Made by a program: the position numbers and the translations under genes | In this document: in pieces, positions 54,692 through 62,978 of the stretch | Numbering within the stretch: the stretch's first letter is position 1 | Layout of the letters: every line of letters begins with the position of its first letter | Notes under the pieces: model-generated | The model's database searches: none | What the model saw: only the letters and a program-made list of their open reading frames with translations | What the model was told of the DNA's origin: nothing | Assembly: GCF_000317105.1 (NCBI RefSeq) | Contig: NC_019693.1 | Location: 2,356,001-2,420,000, forward strand | Direction of reading: 5' to 3' | DNA length: 64,000 nucleotides | Source of the DNA: Oscillatoria acuminata PCC 6304 | GTDB taxonomy: Bacteria > Cyanobacteriota > Cyanobacteriia > Cyanobacteriales > Laspinemataceae

Positions 54692-55480
54692 CTATCCTAA
54701 TTTTTGGGCTCTAACTCGGATTCGTTTATAATCCGCAACCCAAGTCCCCTCTCGATACAATTGCGGTGACAGTTGAGTTTCGATATCGGCTAAAATTGCA
54801 CCTTGCGCTTCCGAGGGAATGTCTGCAAATAAGCTATTTCCAAACATAGCAATCCAATTTCTTAATCCATTTTCCCCATCTTCTAACGGAGTCGGACGGT
54901 CAAATAATTGGGCAAAATCAACTTCAAATCCTTTATTTTCTAACAGGGTTGTATAGGCACTAATGCTGGGAAAATACCAAGGATTGAGAGTGATATCAAC
55001 GGGATAACCTGCTGATTTTATGCTTTGATAACAAGCCTGAGTGATTTTTTCAACATTTCCTTTTCCGCCAAATTCTGCGACAAACAATCCACCGGGTTTG
55101 AGGGATTTAAAAATTCCATCAATGACCTTTTCGGCGGCCTTCATCCAGTGGAGTGCGGCGTTGGAAAAGACTTTATCAAATTGTTCAGAAAAGTCTAAGT
55201 TTTCTCCATTTTTGACTTCAAAGGTAAGGTGGGGATAGGACTGACGAGCTTGAGCAATCATGGCAACGGACTGATCCACGCCGATGACTTCAGCACCAGC
55301 AGTTACAATTTGTTGGGCAAGATAACCTGTACCACAGCCTAAATCGAGGATGCGATCGCCGGCTTTAGGTTGCAGTAGTTCTAATAAATCGGTGCCATAC
55401 TGACTGACAAATCCATGTTTGCGATCGTACAGTTGAGGATTCCATTCAGTTGGGTTTAATGGGGAAGATGGAAGGTTCAT
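54692..55480 (-). CDS. class I SAM-dependent methyltransferase
   Basis: 262-residue methyltransferase. The SAM-binding motif I is GDRILDLGCGTGYLAQQIV, followed by the acidic residue of VIGVDQSVAMIAQARQ and the FDKVFSNAALHWM motif, which is typical of the trans-aconitate methyltransferase / Methyltransf_11 group. No other domain; substrate cannot be told. The gene has an ATG start (MNLPSSPLNPTEWNPQLYD). It is convergent with the microprotein gene and lies alone on the minus strand. Confidence 0.88.
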   Translation of the reverse strand: MNLPSSPLNPTEWNPQLYDRKHGFVSQYGTDLLELLQPKAGDRILDLGCGTGYLAQQIVTAGAEVIGVDQSVAMIAQARQSYPHLTFEVKNGENLDFSEQFDKVFSNAALHWMKAAEKVIDGIFKSLKPGGLFVAEFGGKGNVEKITQACYQSIKSAGYPVDITLNPWYFPSISAYTTLLENKGFEVDFAQLFDRPTPLEDGENGLRNWIAMFGNSLFADIPSEAQGAILADIETQLSPQLYREGTWVADYKRIRVRAQKLG

Positions 55481-55891
55481 CAGGTTTTACGTTTAGAAGT
55501 CTAAGTTTATCGTAACGGCTACAGTCATGAGTAAAAACCCAGAAACTGAAGTCGTGACAGGGAATATAAATTATAAATTAAATATTGTACTTCCCGGGGT
55601 CCAATTGTAGGGGTTGGCGCTGGGAATGAGTCGTTTAAAGTCTCAAGTTTGACGGTGATGCGATATCATCCTTGGTTGGGATTTTGTCCTGTTGGGGTTT
55701 TAGGAGTGTCACCCAACAGGAACAGAATTCCGAAATAAGCAACCGAGGCGGAAGAAAAAGTGTTATCGGTGGGATTGGCGATCCAGGGTATCATTCTGCC
55801 ATCGGATAGGGCGGCAGTCAGGTTGGTTGGAGGCCAACGATCGCAAGAGTTGTCAGAAATCAAACGTTTACCCGTTAATTGACTGATAAAT
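55481..55891. other. intergenic region with a weak minus-strand frame
   Basis: About 410 bases. A frame at 55666-55863 (minus, 65 residues from a TTG) contains no recognisable motif and no ribosome site; I do not call it a gene. The region is otherwise featureless. Confidence 0.35.
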
Positions 55892-56107
55892 TTACCACCG
55901 AGTAGACCGTTCGCGGAAACTTTCTAAGGAGGAGAGGCGATCGGGAAGATCCCGCAGCATTTTCTCCATTTCCATTTCTTCTTTTTCCCAACCATTGCGA
56001 CGACATACTTCCGCCCGAGAGTCACTTCGATAGGTGTAGGATGGGGTTGCTGACCCCTCCAGGGAGGTGGATTGATGTCGTTGGGCTTCAGAGGTGGGGC
56101 CTAGCAT
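55892..56107 (-). CDS. small charged protein, unknown
   Basis: 71 residues, very polar (MLGPTSEAQRHQSTSLEGSA start; a basic/acidic middle WEKEEMEMEKMLRDLPDRL). The C-terminal half could form a coiled coil. A good ribosome site (GAGGAGAA, about five bases upstream of the ATG on the minus strand) supports translation. No family recognised; function unknown. Stands alone between the methyltransferase gene and a long non-coding stretch. Confidence 0.5.
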   Translation of the reverse strand: MLGPTSEAQRHQSTSLEGSATPSYTYRSDSRAEVCRRNGWEKEEMEMEKMLRDLPDRLSSLESFRERSTRW

Positions 56108-56429
56108 AACGTTCTCCTCAATAATGACGGTGTTAAGGTATTGGTGTTGATCCTACTGGATTATGTCCTTCTTCTTATTAGTTTTCCCGATTTTGAGCTT
56201 AAATCAGCATTTTTTTAAAAATGCTTAATTCCTTATGGGGATCAAGTGAAAACTGAGTGGTAGATAGTTGACAAGGGTGAAGATTTACCCATACTTAACT
56301 TGAGGGTAATCTCCATCTAACGAAAAGAATGCCTGATATTGTGGGCGATGGCCGCAATTATTTTTAGACTGGAGTTAGGCTAAAAGCTCCCCCAGATTGC
56401 TGAAAATTGTCATGCAAAGTTCATACCCA

Positions 56430-56691
56430 TTTCATACAAACGCAATATGACCTGGATAGATTAATCAATAGCTAGACGCAAGCCATGCCACCGCATTAGA
56501 GCGTTGATACCCTTTAATGCCCTCGGCGCATTTCGTTTGGTTTGGTCCTTATGTCAGAGTTAAATACAATCCACCTCAATCCGGGCATTCATTCAAAGAT
56601 CGCTGGATGAATGTCCCGAAGAGGTAAAATTCCAAAAATCATGCCCTCATGTCACATTTTTAACCCCTCCAGGCCCTCTGGGGGGTTTTTT
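56430..56691 (+). ncRNA. candidate small RNA ending at a terminator
   Basis: No gene precedes the plus-strand terminator at 56664-56691, so something non-coding is probably transcribed into it. Upstream is a stable hairpin, GGGCATTCATTC with GGATGAATGTCCC (56583-56616). The 5' end is not known and 56430 is only a guess. No match to 6S RNA, Yfr1, tmRNA, RNase P or SRP RNA could be made by eye. Confidence 0.35.
56664..56691 (+). terminator. intrinsic terminator
   Basis: CCCCTCCAG, loop GCCCT, CTGGGGGG, then six T. Orphan with respect to coding genes. Confidence 0.8.
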
Positions 56692-56695
56692 GTGG

Positions 56696-56733
56696 GTGCA
56701 GTCGCCCCCCGTTATGTTTGAGGGCGACTGCAC
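56696..56733. repeat. perfect 12-base stem-loop
   Basis: GTGCAGTCGCCC (56696-56707) and GGGCGACTGCAC (56722-56733), loop CCCGTTATGTTTGA. Lies 43 bases past the moeB stop (minus strand) and follows the terminator; no T-run on the minus side. Looks like a dispersed palindromic repeat. Confidence 0.7.
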
Positions 56734-56776
56734 TCGGTCAAAAAAACCAGTATTCTAGCCGGACTTTTGGAATCCG

Positions 56777-57949
56777 TTAATACTGCGGCACCGACGGATC
56801 TACCTCTTGACTCCAGGCGGCAATCCCACCTTTGAGGTTTGTTCCTTCAATGCCTGCTTCCTTCAAAATTCCTAGGGCTTTAGCCGATCGCCCGCCCATT
56901 TTGCAATGAGCAATCAAACGATGACCATTTGCCAATTCTTTGACCTTCTCCACACCCTTCCCTTGTTCAATATCCGGCAGAGGGACCAGAACTGAACCGG
57001 GAATTTGAGCAATTTCATACTCGTTCGGGTTGCGAACATCAATCAGGACAAAATCTTTTGCACCACTGTCCATCAGTTGCTTGAGTTCAGGGGCGGTCAT
57101 TTCTGAAATTTCCATTTGTTGTTGAGCCTCCGCTGCTTTTGCTTGAGGAATTCCGCAAAACTGTTCATAATCAATCAGTTCTTCAATCACGGGCCGAACT
57201 GGATTGGGCCGCAATTTCAACTCTCGGAATTTCATATCCAAAGCATTATAAAGCAACAGCCGACCGCTCAGGGTATTTCCAGCACCCGTAATAATTTTCA
57301 CGGTTTCTGTCGCTTGGATCACCCCAATAATTCCCGGTAAAATGCCTAATACTCCACCTTCGGCACAGGAGGGGACCATTCCTGGCGGTGGTGGTTCCGG
57401 GTACAAGTCGCGGTAGTTGGGACCGCCTTGATAATTAAACACCGTCGCTTGACCTTCAAAGCGGTAGATGGAACCGTAGACGTTCGGTTTATCTAACAAG
57501 ACGCAGGCATCGTTGACTAAGTACCGCGTGGGGAAGTTATCGGTGCCATCTACGACAATATCGTAGGGTTTGAGGATATCTAGGGCATTTTCTGCACTTA
57601 ACCGGGTGTTGTAGAGGTCAACTTGGCAGAAGGGATTAATTTCCAGAATGCGGTTTTTCGCCGATTCGATTTTGGGTTTGTTGACCCAGGAAGTGCCGTG
57701 AATAACTTGCCGTTGCAGGTTGGAGGTATCTACGACATCGAAATCCACGATGCCAATGCGTCCGACCCCGGCAGCAGCTAAATAGAGCAACAAGGGTGCA
57801 CCGAGACCTCCGGTGCCGATACAAAGGACGCTGGCGGCTTTCAGGCGCTTTTGTCCTTCTACTCCAATTTCGGGTAAGATTAAATGACGGGAGTAGCGTT
57901 CGTAATCGTCTGAGTTTAACTGGATTTCGTCCAGATTGGGATTTAACAT
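56777..57949 (-). CDS. moeB: MoeB/ThiF-type adenylyltransferase with rhodanese domain
   Basis: E1-like enzyme that adenylates the C-terminus of a small sulfur carrier (MoaD/ThiS type) and, with its rhodanese domain, transfers sulfur. The ThiF/E1 domain has the ATP motif GTGGLGAPLLLYLAAAGVG and VDFDVVDTSNLQRQVIHG, then VDGTDNFPTRYLVND. The C-terminal rhodanese (about residues 280-385) carries the active Cys in LIAHCKMGGRSAKAL. The zinc-binding CxxC pairs of E. coli MoeB are not evident (single Cys in PSCAEGG and FCGIP), as in MoeZ-type fusions. ATG at 57949 gives 390 residues. Downstream of the JAMM gene by 115 bases, same strand. Confidence 0.93.
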   Translation of the reverse strand: MLNPNLDEIQLNSDDYERYSRHLILPEIGVEGQKRLKAASVLCIGTGGLGAPLLLYLAAAGVGRIGIVDFDVVDTSNLQRQVIHGTSWVNKPKIESAKNRILEINPFCQVDLYNTRLSAENALDILKPYDIVVDGTDNFPTRYLVNDACVLLDKPNVYGSIYRFEGQATVFNYQGGPNYRDLYPEPPPPGMVPSCAEGGVLGILPGIIGVIQATETVKIITGAGNTLSGRLLLYNALDMKFRELKLRPNPVRPVIEELIDYEQFCGIPQAKAAEAQQQMEISEMTAPELKQLMDSGAKDFVLIDVRNPNEYEIAQIPGSVLVPLPDIEQGKGVEKVKELANGHRLIAHCKMGGRSAKALGILKEAGIEGTNLKGGIAAWSQEVDPSVPQY

Positions 57950-58064
57950 GGCAGTGTTGCTCGGGCAGGGCAAACTCCTATTTTATCGAAATCTGTTGAT
58001 AATTTTTGCTTAGGCGCGATCGCTGTAAAGTTTCTTAATGCCAAACTGGAAATTCTTGCCCCTT

Positions 58065-58532
58065 TTAGGGTTCAGCCGTTGCAATCACGAGGGGTTCGAG
58101 TTGGAAGTGATGGGTTTCGTCTAAAGACCAGTTGGTCAGGTGGGTGGCTTGGCCTTGTTCTACAGAGACAATAATATAGGAGTATTCCGCCCAAGCATAT
58201 TCGCGATCGCACTCGGACGGAATGGCGGGATAGTCGGGATGGGAGTGATAGATGCCGATAATTTTAAGCTGGCGATCGCGTCCTTGTTTCTGCGCTCTCA
58301 GCAGGTCTTTTGGATGTATAGTATATCGCCGTTCTTTTGTCAAGGTTGACGAGGAGGATAATTCCACGGCGGTTTCTGGATTCCAGGCATTTTCAGTTTC
58401 CCAGACTTCCACCACCGTTTTACCTGTGGGTGTAATCTCACCTAAGAGGAATCCACAGCACTCCTCGGGATAGGTGCGTTCAGCATGGGTGCGAATGGTA
58501 GCCTCGTGAGTTGCCGTGAGTGTGAGAATCAT
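58065..58532 (-). CDS. M67-family JAMM metallopeptidase
   Basis: 155-residue JAMM (Mov34/MPN) protein. The zinc motif is complete: Glu in ECCGFLLGE, HSHPDYPAIPSECDRE (HxHxP ... SxxD). In bacteria such proteins cut extensions from sulfur-carrier proteins (as in the CysO/Mec+ pathway) or act on ubiquitin-like proteins. Its position 115 bases before the moeB-rhodanese gene agrees with a role in sulfur-carrier processing. 45 bases downstream of the TPS-CHAT stop. ATG start; no signal peptide. Confidence 0.9.
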   Translation of the reverse strand: MILTLTATHEATIRTHAERTYPEECCGFLLGEITPTGKTVVEVWETENAWNPETAVELSSSSTLTKERRYTIHPKDLLRAQKQGRDRQLKIIGIYHSHPDYPAIPSECDREYAWAEYSYIIVSVEQGQATHLTNWSLDETHHFQLEPLVIATAEP

Positions 58533-58577
58533 CCCTTTATGCCAACTAGCGATCGCCTCTGGACTTGTATTTTACCA

Positions 58578-61500
58578 CTACCAGGGACTACCAATCATGG
58601 TAAATCCGGCCCAATAATAAGGGTGAGATAAATCGGTATTCTCCACCCCTGCTAAATCAGCAGGCAGTTCTAACCCGCGCAAAGCGCCAGTCCCCCGCAG
58701 TTCGCCCTCGATAATCTTAACCTCTCCTCGCAGGAGAGATAATTGAGCGTTTTGCAACGCTTCCGCTTTGATGGGTGCTTCTGCCAGATGTTGATAAAAT
58801 TCGGTCATCAGTGCCAAAGTTCCTTCATCACTAACATACCATAAAGATGCCAAGGCGGATTTAACCCCGGCAGCAAGTGCTAAACCGGCAAATCCTAATT
58901 CGGCAGTTTCATCACCGACGGCAGTCCGACAGGCACTCAGAACTAATAACTCAACTTGAGGATTGTTCCATCCTAATGTTCGTAATTCATCCAGGTAGAG
59001 TTGTTCGTTCCAGAGTTGGATAAATGAATTGTTTTGTTCACCGGGGTTAAATTCGGCATGAGTTGCCAAATGGATGATTTGATAGGGATATTCTTGGCGT
59101 TTGGCAATTAAATTGGTGCGAGTAAAAGATTCATTGAGAAATGCTTGACCCTGCCAGAGTTGTTCGGCAATGGTGGAGAGTTCTAAGGGGACGGCAGGGA
59201 GGGGATTGAGTTGGGTAAACTGACTTGCACCCATTGCTAAAACGCGACTGTTGCGAAGGGGAATGTAACGCATATCGGTCAAACTGATGCTGGGAATCAG
59301 GGCGATCGCGTATTGTTCAACCAGAAAATTTTCCCCATCATGTAAAGCGGCAATGGGAAGACTCCGCAACCCCGCATCCATACTAAAGAGTAAGGTGTCA
59401 ATATTTTGCGCTGCTAATTCCTCTTGAATAGGAGCAATTAACCATTGATACAGGGTTTGTGCGGGGATTAAATATTGCTTTGTACTCCGGAAACGAGGAT
59501 TGGAAATTTGCTCACGTAATTCAAATGCCGTTTCTAGGATTGCTTGCCGATTTGCTTCCGGAACCGTTTTCCGAATGGGAGTTCCTTCAGTTGTAACAAC
59601 CACGATTTCTAATTGATTCGGCAATAATAACGTATAGACGATCGCCGGTTTGGTGTTGGTTTGTTGGGTAATATTTTCCAAGGTATCCCGAATACTTTCC
59701 GTCGATTGGAGAGGTTGTTGAGACAGATCGGTCCCTAAGTAATTAGCAAATTGCTGATCCTGAAGGCGATCGAGTTGTAAGACAGCATTGCTGACATTTC
59801 CCACCTCTAAAGATTGGGTAATATTTGCCACATTCATCGGGATGGGTGGCGGTGGAACTTGTCCCGGTGGTAGATTGCCGCCTGGGGAAGGGGAATTGTC
59901 CCGGGGAGGTTGTGCGGGAGGGGTGTTGGGTGCAGGTTGCGGCCCGATCGCCCCTGAACTGCTGGGATTTGGCCCAACAGGTGCAAGTGTGATAGACGAT
60001 TGTACTCCCGATCCAGACGGAGGGGGAGGGGGTTCTATGGTCAAAATAGGGGGTGGAGGACCAATCTCCGGACCATTAGGAGGGGCGATCGCAGGGGTTG
60101 GGTTACTTAGGAGATCTAAGTTGCCATTGGGTTGCGCTTGTCCCGGTTGCTGCTGTTGAGGGGGTGGTGGGGGTTGCATTCCTCCTGGTGGTGGTGGCGG
60201 TTGCATTCCTCCCGGTGGTGGTGGCGGTTGCATTCCTCCTGGTGGTGGTGGCGGTTGCATTCCTCCCGGTGGTGGTGGCGGTTGCATTCCTCCTGGTGGT
60301 GGCGGTTGGGTTCCTCCTGGTGGTGGTGGAGGGGGTTGGTTTCCTCCTGTTGGTGGTGGAGGGGGTTGGTTTCCTCCTGTTGGTGGTGGCGGTTGCATTC
60401 CTCCCGGTGGTGGTGGCGGTTGGTTTCCTCCCGGTGGTGTTGGAGGGGGTTGCATTCCTCCTGGTGGTGGAGGGGGTTGCATTCCTCCTGTTGGTGGTGG
60501 CGGTTGGTTTCCTCCCGGTGGTGGAGGGGGTTGCATTCCTCCTGTTGGTGTTGGAGGGGGTTGCATTCCTCCTGGTGGTGGAGGGGGTTGCATTCCTCCT
60601 GGTGGTGGAGGGGGTTGGATCGGTGTGGATTGGATGGGTGGCGGGGGTGCGAAATTGGAGAGAATGGCAATGTTGCCTTGAGTGCGATCGCTGGATAAGA
60701 GAATGCCGTTGAGTTGTTCTGTTCCGGTAAAAATACCGCCTACAGTCCCATTGGTTCTGGCATCGCCGACAATAAAAGGAGTGTTGCTATCCCCGCCATG
60801 CCGAATGACGATCGCCTCGTTGCCATTGGCATCAGCAGTATAAAGACTCGTGGGAATATCCAGGCGATCGCGCAAAGTTCCTGTAGCGCGAAAAAATCCC
60901 CCCGTATTGATTTCTATCCTGCCACCCCTGCCGTTACTGCCTCCCGAGGCATCAATTGCAAGGACTTCGATATCTCCAGAAGAGGTGAGGGAGACATTTC
61001 CGCCAGTGGAGATAATCTCACCCGTTTGAATCCCATTAGTTCCAGGATTTGACGTTAAGGTGATATTGCCACCACCGGAAGAGAGAATCGCATTGCTATC
61101 AATGAACAGTCCCCCATTTCCCGATTGATTTGCTGTGAGGGTAATGTCTCCCTGATTGGTTTCAATATTACCATAGACAGCAATCCAATTTCCCGCTTCC
61201 GCAGTCAATCCGACCCCAGGGGTTTGAATGGCGACTGGGGTACTTAGGGTAATGTCTTCCGTTGCTTGCAGGATGACATTGGTTGTCGCATTATTAATCA
61301 ATTCTACAGCGATCGCCGTGGGTTCGCCCAAATCTGGGTCCGCAAAGGCATCAACGTCAGACAAATTAGCTGTATTTTCGGTACTGCTGACCACTTCTAT
61401 ATTCGTCGGGTCCAGTAAGAGAATTCCCGAAGTACCATAAGGTGCAAGGGTATTAACGGTCCCTTGAAAGTCTAAAAATTCCCGTCCCGATATTTCTACA

Positions 61501-62765
61501 AACCCGCCATTTTGGGGGAGGTAAGCAGGATGAGAACCGCCTCTGGCAGTGACTTGTCCATAGAAGCGCGTAGTTTCATCGGACCAGATAATGACTCGTC
61601 CTCCCTCTACTGCGGAGGGGGAATTTCTGATTCCTGGTGGATTGGAGATAGAGAGTCCATCGGCATGAATGATGGTATTTGCACTAACAAAGGTGCGAGT
61701 GGCGGTGGGAATTGTCCCATTGCCTTGAAAGTCTCCGCCAATCCGGATTGTACCACCACCATCCATTCCGGAGGCATCGATCGCCGCATCCAGGACCGCA
61801 ACGCGATCGCCTACAATAGTGATGCTTGGCAATGCCGACTGATCCGGCGTTTGATCCCTGACATCAAGGGTTCCCGAGGCGATCGCATCCCCGATGTCGG
61901 CATCCAGACTGACTCCTGAACCTGTGAGTGCGATCGTTCCATCGGCATTAACTTCTACCCCAGTCGCACTTTCTAGGTTTCCGCCGGTTAGTAATTCCGC
62001 AAGTGAGAGGGGATTGGGGAGTGAGGCGAATCCCCCTCCCGTTAGAACTCCCTCAGTTCCCATCTGCACCTCTAAACTTAACAAATGTCCCTTTTGAGAG
62101 ATGCGAACCCGATGTTGTCCAGGGATGGCAGCAAGGGTAATATGTCCTCCAGGACTAGACAGAGTACCGGCATTGAAAACAGTTCCTCCCATTAAAACCA
62201 ATGCGTGACCCGGTTGCAATTCCATCCGGCCAAAATTGGCAATGCTTCCCGGTTTCCAGGAGTGAAAAGCAAACTGCACTGGGGTTCCGACTAACTCCTG
62301 CCAATTTTGAGAACCCGTTGCACTAAACCAGGTATTACTATCAAATCCAATCCCCGTTGCTGTAGTTGCAAAAAAATCTCCAGGTATATTTAATTGGGCA
62401 TTTTTGCCAAAAAGTATGCCAGCGGGATTCATCAAAAATAGATTGGCATCTCCTCCCGAAATTTGAATTAATCCATTGATGACTGAAGCGTTTCCTCCCG
62501 TAACTCGTCCGAGAATATTTTGAAGATGAGGGTTGGATTGAAAATTAGCAATTTCTCCTGGATTTAAACCAAATTTATCAAAACTATGGAACAGATTGAC
62601 GCCATCTGGAGAGAGGGTCCCGCCTTGAATATCATATTGATTTCCATGCCAGTCAACTTGAGTGCCAGTCCCGTCCGCAGCAGGGGAAATTTCTTGCGCG
62701 AGAGATAAATTAACATCCGTGAATACCGCAATGAGACTGAATAAAACAGGATGAATTAATTTCAT
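58578..62765 (-). CDS. two-partner-secretion exoprotein fused to a CHAT protease
   Basis: 1395-residue secreted protein. Signal peptide (residues 1-24, cut near SLAQE), then a filamentous-haemagglutinin-type TPS domain (about 25-300) with the secretion motif as LNLFLMNPAGILFGKNAQL-like sequence (NPAGI for NPNGI), then beta-helix repeats with INTGG and LTS motifs to about residue 690. A proline-rich stretch (about 716-871) contains 16 GGMQ/GGNQ/GGTQ plus poly-Pro units. A further linker leads to a CHAT domain (about 1080-1390) with His1236 in IHLATHAEFNPG and Cys1279 in LLVLSACRTAVG, so the protease dyad is intact. The outer-membrane TpsB partner is not in the window. Probably a surface or released protease; targets unknown. 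Confidence 0.9.
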   Translation of the reverse strand: MKLIHPVLFSLIAVFTDVNLSLAQEISPAADGTGTQVDWHGNQYDIQGGTLSPDGVNLFHSFDKFGLNPGEIANFQSNPHLQNILGRVTGGNASVINGLIQISGGDANLFLMNPAGILFGKNAQLNIPGDFFATTATGIGFDSNTWFSATGSQNWQELVGTPVQFAFHSWKPGSIANFGRMELQPGHALVLMGGTVFNAGTLSSPGGHITLAAIPGQHRVRISQKGHLLSLEVQMGTEGVLTGGGFASLPNPLSLAELLTGGNLESATGVEVNADGTIALTGSGVSLDADIGDAIASGTLDVRDQTPDQSALPSITIVGDRVAVLDAAIDASGMDGGGTIRIGGDFQGNGTIPTATRTFVSANTIIHADGLSISNPPGIRNSPSAVEGGRVIIWSDETTRFYGQVTARGGSHPAYLPQNGGFVEISGREFLDFQGTVNTLAPYGTSGILLLDPTNIEVVSSTENTANLSDVDAFADPDLGEPTAIAVELINNATTNVILQATEDITLSTPVAIQTPGVGLTAEAGNWIAVYGNIETNQGDITLTANQSGNGGLFIDSNAILSSGGGNITLTSNPGTNGIQTGEIISTGGNVSLTSSGDIEVLAIDASGGSNGRGGRIEINTGGFFRATGTLRDRLDIPTSLYTADANGNEAIVIRHGGDSNTPFIVGDARTNGTVGGIFTGTEQLNGILLSSDRTQGNIAILSNFAPPPPIQSTPIQPPPPPGGMQPPPPPGGMQPPPTPTGGMQPPPPPGGNQPPPPTGGMQPPPPPGGMQPPPTPPGGNQPPPPPGGMQPPPPTGGNQPPPPPTGGNQPPPPPPGGTQPPPPGGMQPPPPPGGMQPPPPPGGMQPPPPPGGMQPPPPPGGMQPPPPPQQQQPGQAQPNGNLDLLSNPTPAIAPPNGPEIGPPPPILTIEPPPPPSGSGVQSSITLAPVGPNPSSSGAIGPQPAPNTPPAQPPRDNSPSPGGNLPPGQVPPPPIPMNVANITQSLEVGNVSNAVLQLDRLQDQQFANYLGTDLSQQPLQSTESIRDTLENITQQTNTKPAIVYTLLLPNQLEIVVVTTEGTPIRKTVPEANRQAILETAFELREQISNPRFRSTKQYLIPAQTLYQWLIAPIQEELAAQNIDTLLFSMDAGLRSLPIAALHDGENFLVEQYAIALIPSISLTDMRYIPLRNSRVLAMGASQFTQLNPLPAVPLELSTIAEQLWQGQAFLNESFTRTNLIAKRQEYPYQIIHLATHAEFNPGEQNNSFIQLWNEQLYLDELRTLGWNNPQVELLVLSACRTAVGDETAELGFAGLALAAGVKSALASLWYVSDEGTLALMTEFYQHLAEAPIKAEALQNAQLSLLRGEVKIIEGELRGTGALRGLELPADLAGVENTDLSHPYYWAGFTMIGSPW
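60155..60620. repeat. coding tandem repeat, proline-rich (GG[MNT]QPPPPP)n
   Basis: About 466 bases of near-repeats inside the TPS-CHAT gene; on the plus strand the unit reads GGTGGTGGTGGCGGTTGCAT with TCCTCC separators. Encodes 16 GG[MNT]Q units with 3-6 prolines each. Identity between units is high at DNA level, so copy number may be unstable. The antisense frames (Val/Leu-rich or His/Glu-rich) are by-products of the composition. Confidence 0.9.
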
Positions 62766-62978
62766 GGGGATGACTGAGTTAAGGGAGTTTCAAGTTAGAG
62801 GATACAGAAAATTTGGTCCTGGGGTTTTAGAGGGTACAAGAGACTGCATCAGGGAGAGGCGGTTGCGGGGGATGGTTATGACAACAGGAACGCTTCACCA
62901 GCAATCCGAGGGAAAAACCCTGGGATAGAGACAGCAGGACTGATAAAATAAGGGGAAACTATTTAGGAATAGGGACCC

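Larger units (their letters stand above)
56108..56776. other. long non-coding region with structured RNA signals
   Basis: About 670 bases without a protein gene between the small charged protein and moeB. The left half is AT-rich and featureless. The right half holds a strong hairpin (56583-56616), an intrinsic terminator (56664-56691) and a 12-base perfect stem (56696-56733), described separately. Confidence 0.6.

Noticed and set aside
55666-55863. 65-residue minus-strand frame
   Set aside because: Starts at TTG, lacks a ribosome site and shows no recognisable motif. Not supported as a gene.
60098-60712. Overlapping frames within the proline-rich repeat, Val/Leu- and Trp-rich on the plus strand and His/Glu-rich on the minus strand
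   Set aside because: These are other-frame readings of the GG[MNT]QPPPPP coding repeat. Composition explains them and no motif or start signal is present.
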